Notes: generated by a model from the sequence alone, not told the origin. Positions 16,380 through 26,553 are shown, counted from the stretch's first letter. The stretch: 64,000 nt of DNA from an uncultured Flavobacteriaceae bacterium (GCA_947502495.1 CANNAC010000002.1:372001-436000); one strand, 5' to 3'. Translations and numbers: made by a program.

Positions 16380-18002
16380 TTAATTTGTTAATTTTTTATA
16401 ATGTCGTAATAAATTTAAGGTAGAATTATCATGATTGGTAAAATCATCCTTTTTAAATTCTTTTAAAATTTTTCCGGCTAGTTGCTTACCAAGCTCTACA
16501 CCAAACTGGTCATAACTAAAAATATTCCAGATAATTCCCTGTACAAATATCTTATGCTCATACATAGCGATCAGTTTCCCTAAACTTTCTGGCGAGAGTT
16601 TATCCACAAAAATAGTGTTGGTTGGCTTATTCCCTGAAAACACTTTAAAAGGTATTAATGCTTCTTCGGTACCTTCTGCGATAACTTCACTTTTATCTTT
16701 TCCGTTTAAAAGCGCTTCTGTTTGCGCAAAGAAATTAGACATCAGCTTGTCTTGATGATCTTTATTACCGTGTAACGATTGAGCAAATCCAATAAAATCT
16801 GCTGGTATAATTTTTGTTCCTTGATGTATTAGTTGAAAAAATGCGTGTTGTGCATTTGTTCCTGGTTCGCCCCAAATAATGGTTCCTGTTTGGTAATTTA
16901 CCAAATCCCCGTTTCTATCTACACTTTTCCCATTGCTTTCCATGATACCTTGTTGTAAATAGGTAGCAAATTGATTTAGGTATTGTGAATACGGAATTAC
17001 AGCTTCACTTTCGGCTTTAAAAAAGTTATTATACCAAACGCTAATTAGTGCAAGTACTACTGGAATGTTACTTTTAAAATCTTCATTTTTAAAATGGGTA
17101 TCCATTTTGTTCGCTCCTAGAAGTAAGCTTTCAAAATTCTCATTTCCAACAGAAAGACTAATGGTTAAACCCACTGCACTCCAAAGAGAGAAACGGCCTC
17201 CAACCCAGTTCCACATTGGAAAAATATTATTGGCATCTACACCAAAGCCTTCTACTTTTTCGATATTAGTGGAAACAGCAACAAAATGCTTAGCAATATC
17301 TTCTTGTTTCGCCCTTTTTAAAAACCAGTCTTTTAATGTCGTTGCATTCGATAAGGTTTCTTGTGTTGTAAATGTTTTAGAAACGATTACGAATAGCGTA
17401 GTCTCGGGGTTTAGTTTTTTTATGACTTCATTTACATGGTCTCCATCTACATTACTTACAAAGTGGGTCGTTAAATGATTTTTGTAATACTGAAGTGCAT
17501 CTACAACCATTGCAGGACCAAGATCGGATCCTCCAATACCAATATTTACAACATCTGTAAAGGCTTTATTAGTATATCCTTTTTTATTTCCAGAAATAAT
17601 AGTTTCTGAAAAATCTTTTATTTTTTGTTTTACCGAAAATATTTCCGGCATTACATTCACACCTTCCACTTTAATATTCGCATCTTTAGGTGCTCTTAAT
17701 GCGGTATGTAAAACTTCTCTTTTTTCGGTTTCGTTAATTACTTCCCCAGAAAAATAGGCTTGCATTGCTTCTTTTAATTGTACTTCATCTGCTAATTTTA
17801 ATAGCAGTTCGAAAGTTTCTTCTGTGATTCTATTTTTTGAAAAGTCAACATAAAAATCTTCCCAAGAAATGGTGAATTTGTCTGCTCTTTTTTCATCTTG
17901 AGCAAATAAATTTTTCATTTCAAAATCTTGCACATTTTTAAAGTGTTTTTCAAGATTTTTCCAAGCTGTAGTAGTGGTTGGGTTAATTTTTGGTAAGGCC
18001 AT
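16380..18002 (-). CDS. pgi: Glucose-6-phosphate isomerase
   Basis: It interconverts glucose 6-phosphate and fructose 6-phosphate in glycolysis and gluconeogenesis. I use the ATG at 18002 ([14 protein letters not shown]), giving 540 residues, 4 bp after the M23 peptidase stop; a longer frame would overlap that gene. Family signatures are intact: [40 protein letters not shown] and [18 protein letters not shown]. The gene is at the 3' end of the aromatic amino acid degradation run. It has no strong terminator, only a loose GTATGTTT/AAACATAC inverted repeat at 16329-16369. Confidence 0.97.
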   Translation of the reverse strand: MALPKINPTTTTAWKNLEKHFKNVQDFEMKNLFAQDEKRADKFTISWEDFYVDFSKNRITEETFELLLKLADEVQLKEAMQAYFSGEVINETEKREVLHTALRAPKDANIKVEGVNVMPEIFSVKQKIKDFSETIISGNKKGYTNKAFTDVVNIGIGGSDLGPAMVVDALQYYKNHLTTHFVSNVDGDHVNEVIKKLNPETTLFVIVSKTFTTQETLSNATTLKDWFLKRAKQEDIAKHFVAVSTNIEKVEGFGVDANNIFPMWNWVGGRFSLWSAVGLTISLSVGNENFESLLLGANKMDTHFKNEDFKSNIPVVLALISVWYNNFFKAESEAVIPYSQYLNQFATYLQQGIMESNGKSVDRNGDLVNYQTGTIIWGEPGTNAQHAFFQLIHQGTKIIPADFIGFAQSLHGNKDHQDKLMSNFFAQTEALLNGKDKSEVIAEGTEEALIPFKVFSGNKPTNTIFVDKLSPESLGKLIAMYEHKIFVQGIIWNIFSYDQFGVELGKQLAGKILKEFKKDDFTNHDNSTLNLLRHYKKLTN

Positions 18003-18006
18003 AAGG

Positions 18007-19335
18007 TTAATTGTTAACTTGCGTAATTGCATTTGTATTATCAAATACTTCTTCTAATTTCTCTTCTATTTCTGGAATTTTATATTGAATATTATCCAAT
18101 TGCACTTTTAGAGGTTTAATAAACTCAAGATATTTCACTTTTAAGCTATCTGAAATCGGCTCCGCTTCCGGAAGTTTTTGCTTGAAAGGATCTACTTCTT
18201 TTCCGTTTTTCCAGAAACGGTAACACACGTGAGGTCCACCAGTATTTCCGGTCATACCAATCCAACCAATCACATCTCCTTGTTTTACAAACTGTCCTTT
18301 TTTAACCTTTTGGGCTTTCATGTGAAGGTATTGCGTTTCGTAAGTGGCGTTATGTCTAATTTTCACAAACTTTCCATTACCTCCACGTCTGGTAGATTCT
18401 ATAACGGTTCCGTTTGCGGTTGCAAGAATTGGCGTTCCAATAGCTGCAGCAAAGTCGGTTCCTCGATGCGGACGTAATTTATTACCATAATATGCAATAC
18501 GTCGTTTTAAATTATAACGGGATGAAATTCGGCTAAATTGAACAGGCGCTTGTAAGAAAGCACGACGCAAGTTTTTTGCTTCTTCATTAAAATAATCGGA
18601 AACTCCTGTTACGCTATCGGTTTCAAACTCAAAAGCATAAAAAGGTTCTTTATTATGTTCAAAATATGCAGCTTTAACCTCTGCTATTCCGGCATAAATA
18701 CTATCATCAATATACTTATCGGTATAAATTACTTTAAAAGCATCTCCTTTTTGAAGACGTCTAAAATCGATAGTCCAAGGATAAATTTCATCTGCTAGTT
18801 TATAGGCTAAACGTACACTTACACCTTGATCACTTAAGGCTTCAGAAATATTAGAAGTAATGACTCCTGCAACTTCCTTTTCCACATACTTTATAGGTTT
18901 TCTACTAGTATATGCATGAATAGAATCTTGAAAGTTTATAACTACGTATTCTTCTTTATTTGGTTGGTAGATAAAGCAGTTTGGCTTTTGCAGCGAATCT
19001 CCTTTGGTACATAAAAGCGTGTATGGTTTACCAACTTGTAGTTTTCGGATATCGAAAGTATCCTTTGTTTTTTCTGCTATTTGAAAGATATGCGAAAAGC
19101 TGATGCTATTTCTCTGTAATATTTCACCAAAACTATCTCCTTTTTGAATGGTATCTCTTTTAACGATGTAGTCATCCAGGTTGAATCCAAATTCTATAGT
19201 TTCTTCTGGTTCTACAATTGCTATTTCTTCAGATATGACTTCTTTTGGTTCTGGTTTACAGCTGTAAAATAAGCCAATTGCTGCAAAGGCAATTATACAT
19301 CTGTTCCCCAATCTTTTAATTCTTGCTCGCTCCAT
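18007..19335 (-). CDS. M23 (LytM-type) peptidoglycan endopeptidase, putative lipoprotein
   Basis: The 442-residue protein should cut peptide cross-links of the cell wall. The N-terminus ([16 protein letters not shown]) looks like a lipoprotein signal with Cys26. The middle ([20 protein letters not shown]) resembles the OapA/LysM-like prodomain of MepM and Csd3 relatives. In the C-terminal M23 domain the zinc motif HxxxD is intact (His290, Asp294 in HRGTD). The usual HxH reads HVC: His369 is present but the third residue is Cys371. Cys could still bind zinc, and I believe this variant is widespread in the lineage. The start overlaps the kynA 3' end by 43 bp, implying translational coupling. 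Confidence 0.92.
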   Translation of the reverse strand: MERARIKRLGNRCIIAFAAIGLFYSCKPEPKEVISEEIAIVEPEETIEFGFNLDDYIVKRDTIQKGDSFGEILQRNSISFSHIFQIAEKTKDTFDIRKLQVGKPYTLLCTKGDSLQKPNCFIYQPNKEEYVVINFQDSIHAYTSRKPIKYVEKEVAGVITSNISEALSDQGVSVRLAYKLADEIYPWTIDFRRLQKGDAFKVIYTDKYIDDSIYAGIAEVKAAYFEHNKEPFYAFEFETDSVTGVSDYFNEEAKNLRRAFLQAPVQFSRISSRYNLKRRIAYYGNKLRPHRGTDFAAAIGTPILATANGTVIESTRRGGNGKFVKIRHNATYETQYLHMKAQKVKKGQFVKQGDVIGWIGMTGNTGGPHVCYRFWKNGKEVDPFKQKLPEAEPISDSLKVKYLEFIKPLKVQLDNIQYKIPEIEEKLEEVFDNTNAITQVNN

Positions 19336-20210
19336 AGTTCCGGAAAAAATATTCTTCTTTGGTATTTAGGATGCATATACTTAACCCATTCACTTCCTCC
19401 TGTAGCTTCAGCCGTTTTACCTCCAATATTTAGGTAATGATTTGCTGTATTATAATGAGCCATAACCCATTTAATATTCACAGTATGGTCATAATGACGC
19501 ATTGCATCTATTAATTGTTTGTCATCTTTAACACTTTGCGGTAATGCTTTAAACTTTGTGTAAAGATTATGTGTGTTATAAAATTTTGTAAATCTAATAA
19601 ATTCGTCTTTATATCTATCTTCAAAAACTGTTAATAAATAGCTTTTCTTACCTGTTTTGTAGTCTTTTCCTGCCGCTTGCCAATATAAATGATCGAAAGC
19701 ATGTTCATACGGCGTATTTCTATCGATAGTATCTCTAAATCGGTTATCGATTAGATTAATTAGTTCTGTAGAAGCGAATTCAATTTTTCTGTATTGTGCA
19801 CTTTGAAATCCACTTGCAGGCGTTAATGTGTTTCTAAATTTATTGTATTGTTCGACATCCATTCCGTCTTTCATGATTACAAAAGAAGAAGTAAGCATAT
19901 CAAAATAGCGACTTATGCGCATTATTTTTTCTGTGAAAAACGCAGCATCAATATCTTCTTTATTTGCTACTTGATCGATCTCCCAAAGGATCATTTTAAA
20001 TAACAGTTCATTAATTTGATGATACATGATAAACACCATTTCATCTGGTAAAACAGAGCGTTGTGTTTGAAGATCTAATAATGCATCTGTTTGTATATAA
20101 TCCCAATAATTTATAGGCTTACTGTATAACAAACCTTGTAAATGCACGTCTAAATCTTGACCTATATTATCGAATTTTTCTTTGAGTTGGTTGGTTATGT
20201 CTTTTTCCAT
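19293..20210 (-). CDS. kynA: Tryptophan 2,3-dioxygenase
   Basis: This heme enzyme opens the indole ring of tryptophan to N-formylkynurenine, the first step of the kynurenine route. I use the ATG at 20210 (MEKDITNQLKEKF), giving 305 residues. Conserved segments include ELLFKMILWEIDQ, FRNTLTPASGFQSAQYRKIE, and WVMAHYNTANHYLNIGGKTAEATGGSEW near the C-terminus. The gene starts 7 bp after the DUF3108 stop and overlaps the M23 gene at its other end. None of the other kynurenine enzymes is in the window, so the rest of the pathway must lie elsewhere. Confidence 0.95.
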   Translation of the reverse strand: MEKDITNQLKEKFDNIGQDLDVHLQGLLYSKPINYWDYIQTDALLDLQTQRSVLPDEMVFIMYHQINELLFKMILWEIDQVANKEDIDAAFFTEKIMRISRYFDMLTSSFVIMKDGMDVEQYNKFRNTLTPASGFQSAQYRKIEFASTELINLIDNRFRDTIDRNTPYEHAFDHLYWQAAGKDYKTGKKSYLLTVFEDRYKDEFIRFTKFYNTHNLYTKFKALPQSVKDDKQLIDAMRHYDHTVNIKWVMAHYNTANHYLNIGGKTAEATGGSEWVKYMHPKYQRRIFFPELWSEQELKDWGTDV

Positions 20211-20217
20211 CAATAAT

Positions 20218-21000
20218 TTAGTTATCTGCAATAATTTTAAAAGGGTGTTTTAGGCCTTTAAAAGCATCTAGATCTGCTCGAAGTGAGCCTACTGCTAAAT
20301 CTGCCTGAATACGTAAAGGTACTTTATTTTTGTCTTTTGAAACCCAAAGCGTCAAACTTTCTTCTTCTTTAAAAACACGTCCTGCCAATACATATGGTCT
20401 AAATTTTAGTGTTTTTACTTTTCCGAATTCTGTATCTAAAATTTCTTCTCCTAAATACTTTATTTTAAAACCATAGTTTTCATCATCAAAAAACATATCT
20501 GTTTTAATTTCGTCACCCGGTTTTAGTGTCGCAATTTTTATTTTATTTCTTAAATAATAATACATAGAAACCATGTCTTGTACGTTTGGTTTGGTATCTA
20601 CTACGCTTTTTCTATTTTTCCTTTTATTATTTACATGTGCCCTTCTGTTTACTTGATCAAAGTCTATTTCAATGTCTTTTTTATGACCACCTTCATCTAT
20701 ATCTCTAATAAACTTATACGGCAATAATGTTGTTTTATCAAAGTAGCTCTCGTATCTATCTTTTACTTTAAAAAACCATTTAATAGCTCCTGTGGTCCAA
20801 CCTTTACCAACAACGTGATATACTGGCTTTCCATCTATAGTATCGTCTTTTACGGTTAATGTTGCATTTCCTGCCTTTAAGAAACCGCTATAGCTCATTT
20901 CAAAACGAAACCATTCTCCCGCTTGAAAAGCGCTATCTTCTTGTGCTTTAGCAGTACTCATAGTAACTATTGCGAGTAATATTATTAATATTTTTTTCAT
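20218..21000 (-). CDS. DUF3108 domain periplasmic protein
   Basis: The 260-residue protein has a signal peptide (MKKILIILLAIVTMSTAKAQ) and matches DUF3108 throughout: FRFEMSYSGFLKAGNATLTV at the start, KDRYESYFDKTTLLPYKFIRDIDEGG in the middle and GRVFKEEESLTLWVSKD near the end. The predicted fold is an all-beta envelope-associated barrel; the molecular role is unknown. It is followed closely by kynA and the M23 peptidase, which suggests a cell-envelope job shared with the latter rather than a role in tryptophan breakdown. Confidence 0.9.
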   Translation of the reverse strand: MKKILIILLAIVTMSTAKAQEDSAFQAGEWFRFEMSYSGFLKAGNATLTVKDDTIDGKPVYHVVGKGWTTGAIKWFFKVKDRYESYFDKTTLLPYKFIRDIDEGGHKKDIEIDFDQVNRRAHVNNKRKNRKSVVDTKPNVQDMVSMYYYLRNKIKIATLKPGDEIKTDMFFDDENYGFKIKYLGEEILDTEFGKVKTLKFRPYVLAGRVFKEEESLTLWVSKDKNKVPLRIQADLAVGSLRADLDAFKGLKHPFKIIADN

Positions 21001-21090
21001 ATTCTTATTGGTTGTAAATGCAACTTACTATCTCACATTATATTGTTATGCTTTGCTAATTACAATTACTATTCCAAAAGTAGAAAACAA

Positions 21091-21123
21091 AAAAACTCTA
21101 ACAATGAAAATGTTAGAGTTTTT
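21091..21123. terminator. Terminator after hpd
   Basis: A perfect 13-bp stem (AAAAACTCTAACA, seven-base loop, TGTTAGAGTTTTT) lies between the hpd stop at 21148 and the DUF3108 start at 21000. It makes hpd the last gene of its transcript and suggests a separate start for the DUF3108-kynA-M23-pgi run. Confidence 0.85.
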
Positions 21124-21147
21124 AAATTACCAGATGTTAAATCTTTG

Positions 21148-22308
21148 TTATAAAGTACCTCTTTTTGCTTGTTCTCTTTCAATAGACTCAAAAAGTGCTT
21201 TAAAATTTCCTGCTCCAAAACCTTTAGCTCCCATTCTTTGAATAATCTCAAAAAATAAGGTTGGCCTATCTTCGACTGGTTTTGTAAAGATTTGTAGTAA
21301 ATAGCCTTCTTCATCTGCATCAATCATGATACCTAAACCTTTTAACTTTTCGATATCTTCTCTTAATTCGTGGCTAAATTCTTCTAGTCTTCCCGGTACA
21401 GATCTATAATATTCGTCTGGTGGTGTGGATAGAAATTCTACACCATTCGCTCTTAATTGCGAAACGGTTTTAATAATATCGTCTGTTGCAACCGCTATAT
21501 GTTGTACTCCTGCGCCTTCGTAAAAGTCTAAATACTCTTCAATTTGCGAGCGTTTTTTTCCTTCTGCAGGTTCGTTAATTGGAAATTTAATTCTACCGTT
21601 TCCGTTAGACATTACTTTACTCATTAATGCCGAATATTCGGTGTGTATTTGTTTATCATCAAAGGATAAGAAATTTTCAAATCCCATCACATCTTCATAC
21701 CATTTTACCCAAACATCCATTTGGTTCCAACCTACATTACCAACCATGTGGTCAATATATTTTAATCCAGCAGCTGGCGGATTGTAATCGGATTCCCACT
21801 TCTCGAAACCTGGTAAAAATGCACCATTGTAATTTTTACGCTCTACAAACATGTGTACCGTTTCGCCGTAGGTATAAATTCCTGCACGAATAACTTCACC
21901 ATGCTCATCTGTTTCCACGGTTGGTTCCATATAGGATTTTGCGCCTCTAGACATGGTTTCTTCATAGGCACTTTTTGCATCTTCTACCCAAAGCGCAACT
22001 ATTTTCACACCATCACCATGTTTTACAATATGATCGTTTATTGGAGACTTGCTATTTAAAGGTGTGGTTAGCATCAACTTGATTTTGTCTTGTGTTAACA
22101 CATAGCTTACCGAATCTTTAGATCCTGTTTCTAAACCTTTGTATGCATGCGATTGAAAACCGAATGCTGTTTTATAAAAGTGTGCAGCTTGTTTTGCATT
22201 ACCAACGTAAAACTCTACATAATCTGTTCCTAGAAGTGGAAGGAAGTCTTGTGCTCCTTCAAATATTTTTTCTAAACCGTAGTTTACTGATTTTATTTCT
22301 TTTGCCAT
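21148..22308 (-). CDS. hpd: 4-hydroxyphenylpyruvate dioxygenase
   Basis: This Fe(II) enzyme converts 4-hydroxyphenylpyruvate to homogentisate in tyrosine breakdown. The 386-residue protein has two vicinal-oxygen-chelate halves. Iron-binding His and Glu residues fall in KYIDHMVGNV, GVQHIAVATDDI and LFFEIIQRMGAKGFGAGNFKALFESIEREQ, the last being the family's C-terminal signature. hmgA, the next step, lies 625 bp upstream on the same strand, with one small membrane-protein gene and an RNA-like element between. Confidence 0.96.
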   Translation of the reverse strand: MAKEIKSVNYGLEKIFEGAQDFLPLLGTDYVEFYVGNAKQAAHFYKTAFGFQSHAYKGLETGSKDSVSYVLTQDKIKLMLTTPLNSKSPINDHIVKHGDGVKIVALWVEDAKSAYEETMSRGAKSYMEPTVETDEHGEVIRAGIYTYGETVHMFVERKNYNGAFLPGFEKWESDYNPPAAGLKYIDHMVGNVGWNQMDVWVKWYEDVMGFENFLSFDDKQIHTEYSALMSKVMSNGNGRIKFPINEPAEGKKRSQIEEYLDFYEGAGVQHIAVATDDIIKTVSQLRANGVEFLSTPPDEYYRSVPGRLEEFSHELREDIEKLKGLGIMIDADEEGYLLQIFTKPVEDRPTLFFEIIQRMGAKGFGAGNFKALFESIEREQAKRGTL

Positions 22309-22358
22309 TCTTAGATAATTTTAATGTTTGTTTAAGCTATTTGCTTGTATAAATGTTT

Positions 22359-22428
22359 AGCCCTGATTGCAGTGACATCCTTTTTTGTTTTTTTTCAAAA
22401 AAGATATAACGGAAAGCAGGAAATAGCT
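22359..22428 (+). ncRNA. Flavo-1-like structured RNA (strand uncertain)
   Basis: A compact two-stem structure fills the hpd upstream region. The outer stem pairs AGC (22359-22361) with GCT (22426-22428) and CCTG (22362-22365) with CAGG (22417-22420). The inner stem pairs CTTTTTTG (22380-22387) with CAAAAAAG (22396-22403), extended by AT/AT across a bulged C. Between the stems are the purine-rich strands ATTGCAGTGAC and ATAACGGAAAG, which I recall as the conserved core of the Flavo-1 RNA family, of unknown function. I chose the plus strand from memory of that consensus; on it, the RNA is antisense to the neighbouring gene direction. Confidence 0.6.
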
Positions 22429-22442
22429 TCTAATACTTATTT

Positions 22443-22919
22443 TTAGTCTTCTGTTCTGACTATTTCTTTATACTTTTTTATCGAAACGGAATCTATTATA
22501 ATAGAATCGGTTTCTATTTCGAACAAATCTTCTTCTTGATAATTTAAAGAATCGTTTTCCCATTCGTAATACGAATCGTCTTCTTTATCACCATAAGCAT
22601 CCATTAAGATGGTAGAGATAAGCACGCCATAAATCATGAAATATGCTACATATAACATAGTAATGATTCCGCTTACCGCTACAGCCACGATATTTAAAAT
22701 TTTAGCGTTATTTACATTGGTGTAACTGAAGCTAGAATATACGTCTGGATTTTCTCTAAATAGGCGTATACTTTTGTTTGCCGAAACTAAACCTATAATA
22801 CTTAAGGCTAAGGAAACTATGGAAAAAAACCCACAGCAGCAACCTAAAAATAAAACAACTAGCGCTATAATTCCTAATGTCATTGCAGATGAATCTGCGG
22901 GTAATCTATTTTGATTCAT
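22443..22919 (-). CDS. CCC-motif small membrane protein (DUF4190/CD225-like)
   Basis: The 158-residue protein has a first membrane segment with a triple cysteine (GCCCG, Cys27-29), a cytoplasmic loop ending in a conserved-looking NNAKILNIVAVAVSGI, and a second segment to about residue 93. The tail is very acidic (DAYGDKEDDSYYEW, then EEDLFEIETDS). The layout matches the DUF4190 / dispanin-like proteins common in Bacteroidota, whose function is not established. It starts 14 bp after the hmgA stop, so it is transcribed with it. Confidence 0.82.
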   Translation of the reverse strand: MNQNRLPADSSAMTLGIIALVVLFLGCCCGFFSIVSLALSIIGLVSANKSIRLFRENPDVYSSFSYTNVNNAKILNIVAVAVSGIITMLYVAYFMIYGVLISTILMDAYGDKEDDSYYEWENDSLNYQEEDLFEIETDSIIIDSVSIKKYKEIVRTED

Positions 22920-22933
22920 TAATTTTCAATGTT

Positions 22934-24091
22934 TTACTCTAACCAGGATTTTAGGTATTCTTCGTCGGCAATTTCCATTGCTTCTTGGGTAACCATTAAT
23001 GGTTTAAAAGTATCTACCATTACTGCAAGCTCATCGGTTTTTGTTTTACCAATACTACGTTCTGTTGCTCCTGGGTGCGGACCGTGAGGTATTCCTGCTG
23101 GGTGTAAACTTATATGTCCGGCATCGATATCATTACGACTCATAAAATCGCCATCGACATAGTATAAAACCTCATCACTATCTATATTACTATGATTGTA
23201 AGGTGCTGGAATAGAATCCGGATGATAGTCATACAATCTAGGCACAAAACTACAAACTACAAATGCGTCTGTTTCAAAAGTTTGATGCACTGGAGGCGGT
23301 TGATGAATACGCCCGGTAATGGGTTCAAAATCATGAATAGAAAGCGCATACGGATAATTATAGCCGTCATAGCCGACCACATCAAAAGGATGTGTTGCGT
23401 AGACCATTTCGAAAATATCGTCTTGCTTTTTCACCTTAATGATAAAATCTCCTTTTTCATTATGTGTTTCCAATTCTTGTGGCTGACGAATATCACGCTC
23501 ACAAAACGGCGAATGCTCTAATAGTTGTCCGAACCAATTTCTATATCGTTTTGGCGTATAAATAGGTCTTTTAGATTCTACGATAAACAATCTATTATCT
23601 TCGGTATCGAAGTCCATTTTATAAATAACACCTCGTGGCACTAAGAGATAATCTCCATATTTAAAATCTAGATTACCAAGATGTGTTCTTAGTTTCCCGG
23701 TTCCTTTATGAATAAAAATTAACTCGTCTGCATCTGTATTTTTATAAAAATAATCTTGTGTAGCTTGTTTTGGTGCAGCAAGAATTATGGTACAATCGCT
23801 ATTGGTAAGTACTGCTTTTCGACTTTCTAAATAGTCCATTTCTGGTTTTATTTGAAACCCTCGAAAACGATACGATTGTATATGATTGGCCTTTGCTATT
23901 TTTGGCGCAACGCTGTATTGCTTTCTTATTTCTTTTACCTGTGTTGGTCTATGTTCGTGGTATGAATTTGTAGACATACCGTCAAAACCGATGGTACCAA
24001 ATAATTGTTCGGCATATAAAGACCCATCTGGTTTTCTAAATTGCGTGTGTCTTTTAGGTGGAATTTTTCCTAGTTTATGATAAAATGGCAT
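22934..24091 (-). CDS. hmgA: Homogentisate 1,2-dioxygenase
   Basis: It opens homogentisate to maleylacetoacetate, the ring-cleaving step of tyrosine catabolism, using Fe(II) in a cupin fold. I use the ATG at 24091 (MPFYHKLGKIPPKRHTQFRKPDG), giving 385 residues. Characteristic stretches are AEQLFGTIGFDGMSTNSYHEHRP, YLLVPRGVIYKMDFD and ISLHPAGIPHGPHPG, which holds metal-binding and active-site His residues. It heads the hmgA / CCC-protein / hpd group. Fumarylacetoacetate hydrolase is not in the window. Confidence 0.94.
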   Translation of the reverse strand: MPFYHKLGKIPPKRHTQFRKPDGSLYAEQLFGTIGFDGMSTNSYHEHRPTQVKEIRKQYSVAPKIAKANHIQSYRFRGFQIKPEMDYLESRKAVLTNSDCTIILAAPKQATQDYFYKNTDADELIFIHKGTGKLRTHLGNLDFKYGDYLLVPRGVIYKMDFDTEDNRLFIVESKRPIYTPKRYRNWFGQLLEHSPFCERDIRQPQELETHNEKGDFIIKVKKQDDIFEMVYATHPFDVVGYDGYNYPYALSIHDFEPITGRIHQPPPVHQTFETDAFVVCSFVPRLYDYHPDSIPAPYNHSNIDSDEVLYYVDGDFMSRNDIDAGHISLHPAGIPHGPHPGATERSIGKTKTDELAVMVDTFKPLMVTQEAMEIADEEYLKSWLE

Positions 24092-24321
24092 TCTTTTAAA
24101 ATTTAAAGTTATTACTACTTCTTTTAAAATGGAATAAAACAATGCACGATCATTCTGGATTTCTTTTCTGAAGAAATTTTAAAAAGATTAATATGTCTTG
24201 CCAAAATGGTTTCATACTTATTGTTTTTCAATGCTCACATGTAACATACATTTCCTCAGTATCGAAACTTTGTTATGAATGGTTCATGTATTACAAATAT
24301 CGTGAAAATTTTTGAGACTTC

Positions 24322-26553
24322 TTAAAACCAAAAACCAACGTTAAAAAACCACATTCCTTCTTTGGTTTCTGGTGACCAAGAGTACTTTGCTTCTATTGGT
24401 CCGAAAAAAGTATCTAAGGAATAACCCACAGCATAACCGGAATAATCTGGTGCTGTAAACCAATCACCAGAGTCGAAAATATTATCTCCTATATTTGCGT
24501 AGTTTGCAGCAAAGTTAACATGGTTCTTTTTAAAAATTTCGTAGTCTACATTTAATGTTCCTTTTACAAAACTATCTCCTACTAAAGATAAAAAATCATA
24601 GCCATAGAAGGATTTGTAGTTATTAATAAAGTTATTTCCATAACCTCCAATGACAAAATCTAAAGATCTATTGGTGTTTTCCCCAATTTTAAAACCGCCT
24701 TCTGTTGTAATATTTGCAGTAATATTACTATTAAAACTCTTGGTATATCCGATGGTTGCTTTTCCGATAGAAAATTCTGAAAAATCGCTATGAAAATCGG
24801 AAGAATACAAGTATAAATGAAAATCACCCTCAAAGAATACACCTTCATTTGGAAAGTATTTATTATCAAAAGTATCTAGTTTTAAGTTTCCGAAGAGACT
24901 AAAATAACTACTATTATCAAAAACAGTTTCCTCTTGATTTGCATTGGTAAGTATCGTTTCTGTTTTTATTTTTAAGTGTTTATGCTCAGCTCCTAATGTC
25001 AGTGAAAAATCTTTTCTAAATAAGGTTTGCAAATAAAACTGATTGGTTAAATCGACTAGCTTTACATCTAGTTTATTGACATTAACAGCAAGTAGTTGCT
25101 CGTCTGTTAAAATAGTTTGTGCTTGTATATTTTGTTTAAACTGGTTGTATCTTGAATGCACACCAACACTCCAATAAAAACCTTTATCTACATAATAGTC
25201 TAAATTATATCTAATATTATCTCCAACTACAAAATCGAATGAAGCTACATCACTATTAAAAAGAATCTTTTTTTGCGTGACATTAATTAGTACACCACTT
25301 TTATATAAGTCGTCATAATGAAGTCCTAATTTTAGCAAGGTATTCAACTTGCTTTCTTTTAAGTTAACATCCATAACATAACCGTCTTTATCTAAAGATG
25401 GTGTTAGTTTATAACTTACGTTTTCAAAATTATTAGTGGCTGCAAGGTTATTTACACCTTCTTGAAATGTGTTATAGCTGATTTCTTCTTCGGGTTTAAA
25501 TTTTAATTTACCAAGCACATAAGCTCTAGAGTACTTATCTAACCCATTAACACTAATCCCATTAATTCTTAAACTATCTATTGGTGTTATTTTCGCTAAT
25601 TCTGGTTTCTTTTTTATTTGTTTAGCAACTATCTTTTTAAGCGCTTCTATGTGTTTATTTGTTTCTACTACGCCATTATCTATAATCGTTTTACCCTCAC
25701 CAAAAGACACCACACTAAAATTTGTTATATCTGGTTTAATATAAACATCTGTCTTTTTAGACTTGATTTTCATATCATTTATGGTTCGATAATTATTTAT
25801 TTGAAGTAATATTTTCGTTGCAGATTGTAGTTGATCTCTAGTTTCTAAATCGTCTTGTACATCTACTCCAATAATGATATCTACTCCTTTGGCCTTTAGC
25901 TCATCTATTGGATAATTATTAACAACGCCACCATCTATTAAAACCTTATCGTCTATTCGTACCGGTTGAAACAAGGAAGGAAAAGCACCACTTGCCAGAA
26001 TAGATTGCGGTAAACTTCCAGATTCTAAATATACGGCTTCTCCGTTTTCAATATTCGTTGCAACACAGAAAAACGGAATTGGCAGTTTACTAAAATCCTC
26101 AATATCACTTACATGCAAGGTTAACTTTGTAAGTAAGCTTAATGTATTTTGTCCTCTAGATAATGCTCTAGGTAATTTTACTTTAAATTTTTTAAACGGA
26201 AGTGTTACGGCATACTTTTCAGAATTATCACGTTCATAAAACGTTTTTGCTTTACGTGGTAAGTTGTCACTAATAATATCATCAAAATTTACATCTTTAA
26301 AAATGGAATCTATTTCTTTACCAGAATAACCGGAAGCATATAAAGAACCAATAATTGCTCCCATACTTGTACCAGCAACATAATCTACTCGAATACCTAA
26401 ACTGTCAATAACTTTAAGCGTACCAATATGCGCAAGACCTTTGGCGCCACCACCACTTAAGACCAAACCCACTTTTAAATCCTCTTGTTCTAGTTCTTGT
26501 GAAAAACTAAAAAGACTAAAAAGAAGAAATATGAAGACTAATGCTTTGTTCAT
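24322..26553 (-). CDS. Patatin-like phospholipase fused to an outer-membrane barrel
   Basis: The 743-residue protein has a signal peptide, then a patatin domain with the oxyanion motif GLVLSGGGAKGLAHIG, the nucleophile Ser63 in GTSMG and the catalytic Asp207 in LIDGGVVNNYP. A POTRA-like segment follows (INGISVNGLDKYSRAYVLGKL), then a 16-strand BamA/TamA-type barrel ending WFFNVGFWF. This is the PlpD/FplA-like type Vd autotransporter layout, in which the lipase is delivered to the surface or periplasmic face. It abuts uvrC with no gap, so expression is probably coupled. Lipid substrate unknown. Confidence 0.93.
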   Translation of the reverse strand: MNKALVFIFLLFSLFSFSQELEQEDLKVGLVLSGGGAKGLAHIGTLKVIDSLGIRVDYVAGTSMGAIIGSLYASGYSGKEIDSIFKDVNFDDIISDNLPRKAKTFYERDNSEKYAVTLPFKKFKVKLPRALSRGQNTLSLLTKLTLHVSDIEDFSKLPIPFFCVATNIENGEAVYLESGSLPQSILASGAFPSLFQPVRIDDKVLIDGGVVNNYPIDELKAKGVDIIIGVDVQDDLETRDQLQSATKILLQINNYRTINDMKIKSKKTDVYIKPDITNFSVVSFGEGKTIIDNGVVETNKHIEALKKIVAKQIKKKPELAKITPIDSLRINGISVNGLDKYSRAYVLGKLKFKPEEEISYNTFQEGVNNLAATNNFENVSYKLTPSLDKDGYVMDVNLKESKLNTLLKLGLHYDDLYKSGVLINVTQKKILFNSDVASFDFVVGDNIRYNLDYYVDKGFYWSVGVHSRYNQFKQNIQAQTILTDEQLLAVNVNKLDVKLVDLTNQFYLQTLFRKDFSLTLGAEHKHLKIKTETILTNANQEETVFDNSSYFSLFGNLKLDTFDNKYFPNEGVFFEGDFHLYLYSSDFHSDFSEFSIGKATIGYTKSFNSNITANITTEGGFKIGENTNRSLDFVIGGYGNNFINNYKSFYGYDFLSLVGDSFVKGTLNVDYEIFKKNHVNFAANYANIGDNIFDSGDWFTAPDYSGYAVGYSLDTFFGPIEAKYSWSPETKEGMWFFNVGFWF

